Source: Cylicocyclus nassatus
Taxonomy: Eukaryota; Nematoda; Chromadorea; Rhabditida; Strongylidae
Direction: 5' to 3'
DNA: 64,000 nt
Assembly: GCA_958299035.1 (NCBI GenBank)
Contig: CATQJL010000223.1
Coordinates: 3,466,359 to 3,530,358, forward strand
The notes beneath the pieces were generated by a model, which saw only the letters and a program-made list of their open reading frames with translations, searched no databases and had not been told where the DNA came from. The translations under genes and the position numbers were made by a program. Of the stretch, positions 60,101 through 64,000 are shown piece by piece. How positions within the stretch are numbered: position 1 is the stretch's first letter; each line of letters starts with the position of its first letter.

Positions 60101-63100
60101 ATTCTAGAAGCGAAAGTGCTGCTTCTTATACTTCATTGTTCTCGTTATCAAAGTCTTTCGTTCCTATTATTTGTAAGACTTTATCGTTTTTTGTGTCGAA
60201 TCTTGTTTCTTTTTGAAGAGAAGAAAGGCACAATCATAGTGCGAATTACTTTCCTATGTCAAACACAATAGTCACATTTTACAGCAATGCTTTTGCATAG
60301 ACTCCTTTGTTTCTTCTTGCTTTCTATCCTGTGTTCCTTCATAAACAGATTTGAAAGTCATACAAGTTCTATCATTTGTTGCTATTAACCACTAGTGCTT
60401 TGCCTTAGCTAACCAATTTATAGCGTCCTTCTCAACAACACTCTACTACTACCCCATTGTCATCAAGATCTCGAAAAACTGCATCGAAAACGCAGACGAG
60501 GTTATCACGACCAGTTTCAACAACAGTGCGTCCCTTGGCGAACACCCGTCCGAACACTGCCGGACAGGCTACCACTCCTCTTGGACTAAGTCAGCGACAT
60601 GTTGCCCAATCCGATGTTCGTGTACCTAATCCGAAAGCTCAGGTTTGGGCTCTGATCATTAGTTTGATATTTTCAGCCTTAAACAGTTTGCTCTACAACT
60701 GTACAAAATAGAATCAAAACTTGCACTAATTCTGTTACTTTGAAGAGTAGCGAGTTTCAGTTTGTCGCTTAACACTTGTTCCATGCTCAAGCGGTTCTCT
60801 ATGTCTTAGTGTGAACAGCATGTGCTTATAGTACTTACAATTAGTATAGATTTACAGACTGCTTGTAGCTTGAATAGTCCGCAGTCTTATCTTTTCCTCA
60901 GTAAAAGCCCGATTGAGGAACTACCTTTGTTATCTCCTGCAGCGTGATGTGCCTGACGATGTAACGGGCGTTCTGGGATACTTCCCGCATCGTTTCATCG
61001 CGCTTGTGAAATTGACAATAGTCAATTTGTTTGATAGCAGAGAAATCTATGAAGTAAAATGGCTTCTTGCTGAGTTATTTGTACATTATTAAGCTTCTAC
61101 AAACGTTGATATCGAGTCCTGTTGTTGCCAGCAAGGATGCGGATCGGAATAGCAACAATAGCCCCACGGTAAGTTGATTTTTTGTGCAGCTGATACTACA
61201 CGGTAGGGCCTGTCTGCTCGTGAAAACTGATGAGTATTGCGGCCATGCTCCGCGCACACCTAATGTCGCTGAGCGGTAAGCCCCCATTCGCTGCCGTGGC
61301 TGCATTTGGGCTGGAAAGCGTGAGTGATAACTATTTGCCACCTGGAAACAAAAAGAGCGTGAAACGCAAAGAACACGAAGAAGACTAAGGCTTTCCAGTC
61401 TAATTTCATCAGAAATGGGCGTATGCGACGCAATGACCACAACCTCACCGACCCTCGATCAGACAGAGCTCTATATCTAGTAGATAACTATAGATTGTAT
61501 ACTCAAGAGTTGCACTTTCAGCCGGATAACTTGATATCACGCGCAGCATCTGCAGCGCGGCCGTCACCACAATCCCAAGACGACATTCCCGATCTTGCAG
61601 CTTTGAGGGAGATCGCGAGACAACAAGAGGAAGGTTGGTGATGGTGCATACTTTTTAGAGCTTCACATAAGGCAGGATCTTCCTTTTTTTCTTTTCTCTC
61701 GCGAACTTGATTCATCTTATTTCGCATTTGAATTTGTTTTGCTTCTTTCCTTTTCTGATTTTTGCGTGCTTTAGATATAAGTTCTACATTCCAGCATTAC
61801 GCCAGGCAGTAGAGCAGCAACAACACGGATATGTTGAACGGAAGCATTCATGGCAAAATGATGCTCTCTCGGTTAGTGTAGATACATCATTTTGAGAAAA
61901 AAGTTTACCCTTCATTCTGTTTGATATTACCAAGCGAAACACGTCTATGGATAGTCAATTTGTCAGTTGCAGAAGAGTGCACACTCGTCAGCCGGCTCAC
62001 TTGTCAGCAGCAAATCCGTAGATGTCCTCCATAAAACAAATGCGAATCCTTCGGTAGGTATTGTTCTAAAATTTGTACGAAGTGCTTTTCTATAGCTTGA
62101 CAAAACTCTGGATTGCGTTTGCTTTGGAGTAGAATCTAATGTTGTGAATTCGTTGTTGAGGTTTGCAGAGTGTTACGACATTTTCAGAATCTTGCATCTC
62201 CACATATTAGTTCGGACCCGTTTTAAGCAGCGTTTAAAAACGCATTCAGAAACCAGAAAAAAGTTACATTGGATCAATATATGTGGGGCATTCTACGAAG
62301 CAAATTTCTAAATGCCCGTTCAAACAACTTGTCGACCATTTTAAATCCTATAAGTCTCGCTCGATTACATCTAAGTAAGGCTTCAAAGGGCGTAGAAGGA
62401 CCGAAATTAAGAGCCTTCCGCGCATTGGAAGAATGGTCCGGATGAGAGTTTGGTTAGGAGAGGGTCCTGAGCACGAAAATTTGTTTTTTGTATGTGTCTA
62501 AAACGCTTGGATGCTGCGGTGATCGCGCACAGAACATTATGCGTTTATGGCTTGTATTACCGGTGTTGGATCCAGTATCCAGGGCCAGTTTGGACTGTTT
62601 TATTGCCTCCAGAGTCCTATTTGATCTTTCTTCGACTATCGCTTCCAGTCTATGCCAGAATTGAGGAGTGTGAACACGGCCCCAAAAAAAATCATGAACT
62701 CCTTGACACTTCAACAGAAAAAGCCAGGTGGTAAAAGAGAATGTTTGTATTGTGTATGATTCTCAAACTGAGTGGTGGAGAATTTGCTGTAGCACAGTGA
62801 ATTTGTCCACGCGCCTGACAAATATCCATGCTGCAAAGATGAAGTAGTTCTGATTTCGTGCTTCCCAAGTCTCTAATAGAAATGATTAGTCAATCAAGAA
62901 TGCATGAAATGAAATGGCGTCGTCAGATCCAGCCAGTTAGCTCTACATCACTAAAGGTTTTGGAGCAATCTCTAGTTGACAATGTGCAGCGTTCCATACA
63001 ATCGTGAGTAATGGGAGCACGAGCTACGCATACCAAAGTATTATACACTGAAATTATCGACTTAGCTGTTATAGAACATAAGCGAGAATTTGCCTTTAGT

Positions 63101-63799
63101 TTGATAAACAGCTCAGTTTATAGAGATTTCTTGTTCCAGAGAATTCCTGCTCCTACGCGACTGCCCAGGAAAACTGGAATACCTGCACCGGCAAAAAGGT
63201 TGTTGATCAGTTTCAGTATCATCTCTTAATCATCTAGTACAGTTGTGTAGTAAATTGAATCTAGTCGCCGCCAATTTCTAAGATACTCAAAATCCGTTCT
63301 TATAGAGATTGGGCTACTCAGACTGGTAAGCTTTACAAGTTCTTATCTAAAACAAAAGATCTATTCGCGATGTATCACCTTTGATTCTCGCTTACTCACG
63401 AAAGAACTGGGTAAGTAGGATGAGGTCTGAATTCCACTTCATCGTGAAAAAGTTGAAGTTTACTTCAGCCCTCATTCTAAAGCACGAACTACCTCTAAAC
63501 TAAGCTCACGCAGCATCATTGCGTGTTGTTTCGCCTCAGCTGTGTATTGTGCATCCTTCGTTTGAAAATCTTTTCATCTCCACATGTACTGGATTTCAGA
63601 GTTGGAGCTGCTGTACGCTGTGCTTCGGCCGTCCCACAGCTTGCCGATGATGACGAGTGCTTCTGAAGATTCTGTTGCGTTTAATTCACTTGTGATGTCC
63701 TTTTCCAGCATGTCATTTCCACGAAACAGAGGTAAACTTCAATATTTCCTCTGATTAAGGTTTTCATATATTATTTTTGTCCCAGGTAACACTCCGTGA
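57186..63799 (+). CDS. SLAIN-like microtubule plus-end protein (tentative)
   Basis: Model of 15 exons: 57186-57260, 57309-57420, 58593-59093, 59534-59639, 59994-60090, 60424-60642, 61136-61168, 61522-61633, 61795-61871, 61974-62053, 62890-63003, 63142-63198, 63306-63325, 63600-63731, 63786-63799 (stop TGA). All phases agree and the frame closes at 582 residues, close to vertebrate SLAIN1/2. Order: acidic FEEDEETWL near the N-terminus (like the SLAIN EDEEDSWL motif), a Ser/Thr/Pro-rich disordered middle with an acidic DSDEEFYDASSD patch, a basic Ser/Arg/Pro stretch, a helix (IPDLAALREIARQQEE), MKWRRQI, and a proline-basic tail IPAPTRLPRKTGIPAPAKR with a TGIP motif of the EB-binding SxIP type. 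SLAIN proteins link EB and XMAP215/ch-TOG at growing microtubule ends. Weak points: exon 8 may start at 61399; the acceptors at 61136, 62890 and 63142 are non-standard; the last exons could instead end at 63666. Confidence 0.72.
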
Positions 63800-64000
63800 A
63801 TGTCTTTTCGTATGGGTGCCTATACGAGCTTCCTAGAATATACTATTCCAAATGATTTTTGTTGTTTCCTTTCTTTTTTCTTTAATTATATGACGATTGC
63901 AAGAAGAGGAGTTCTTCTTTACTACGCTAATGACGATACGAGTTTATCGCTTCTCTTTCGCCTAGCAGGTCGCTTAGAGTCAGTTATTTTGCCCGCACAT

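Noticed and set aside
60943..60960. A possible 18-bp micro-exon (RDVPDD) in the SLAIN-like gene
   Set aside because: The phase fits and both splice signals exist, but nothing else supports so short an exon; the frame closes without it.
1..64000. A search for tRNA, rRNA, CRISPR arrays or a spliced-leader gene
   Set aside because: No box A/B pair with a foldable cloverleaf, no regularly spaced direct repeats with unique spacers and no spliced-leader-like sequence was seen by eye.

Overview
The window is nuclear DNA of a nematode, most plausibly a clade V parasitic (strongylid or hookworm-like) species. The grounds are a cuticle collagen gene, a tandem pair of FAR lipid-binding protein genes (a family known only from nematodes), small AT-rich introns with TTTCAG-type acceptors, spliced-leader-like acceptors just before start codons, and dense Helitron, Tc1/mariner and hAT debris. 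No bacterial genes, rRNA, tRNA or CRISPR arrays were seen. Gene models were read by hand from reading frames, splice sites and comparison of paralogs inside the window.

Layout. 2.7-4.1 kb and 11.5-12.7 kb: two same-strand uridine phosphorylase paralogs with identical exon layout, including a shared GC-AG intron; the first carries changes at conserved active-site positions. Between them: a Helitron, an LTR retrotransposon remnant with a broken gag, a large perfect palindrome and several foldback repeats. 13-17.5 kb: repeats and unannotated DNA. 17.5-30.4 kb: a tandem duplication of a two-gene module, cuticle collagen (+) converging on a membrane-anchored glycerophosphodiester phosphodiesterase (GDE1-like, -). 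Both GDE1 copies look intact, but the second collagen is a decayed pseudogene split by a hAT-like element with an 8-bp target duplication. 30.4-40 kb: gene-poor, with mariner relics. 40.2-43.7 kb: two tandem FAR genes (180 and 178 aa). 45.2-45.5 kb: a small single-pass membrane protein on the minus strand. 47-55.9 kb: a nest of transposons, including a second Helitron with internal tandem repeats and a 3.56-kb element with inverted ends that has collected several later insertions. 57.2-63.8 kb: a 15-exon gene whose joined frame is 582 codons and looks like a SLAIN-family microtubule plus-end protein.

Biologically the genes are typical nematode housekeeping and secretory genes (pyrimidine salvage, lipid turnover, cuticle, secreted lipid carriers, microtubule control). 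Local duplication followed by unequal fate of the copies is the recurring theme. I did not find a coherent, wholly new multi-gene system. The best leads are the altered uridine phosphorylase paralog, the collagen/GDE1 duplication with its dated hAT hit, the changed start of one GDE1 copy, and the nested 3.56-kb element.
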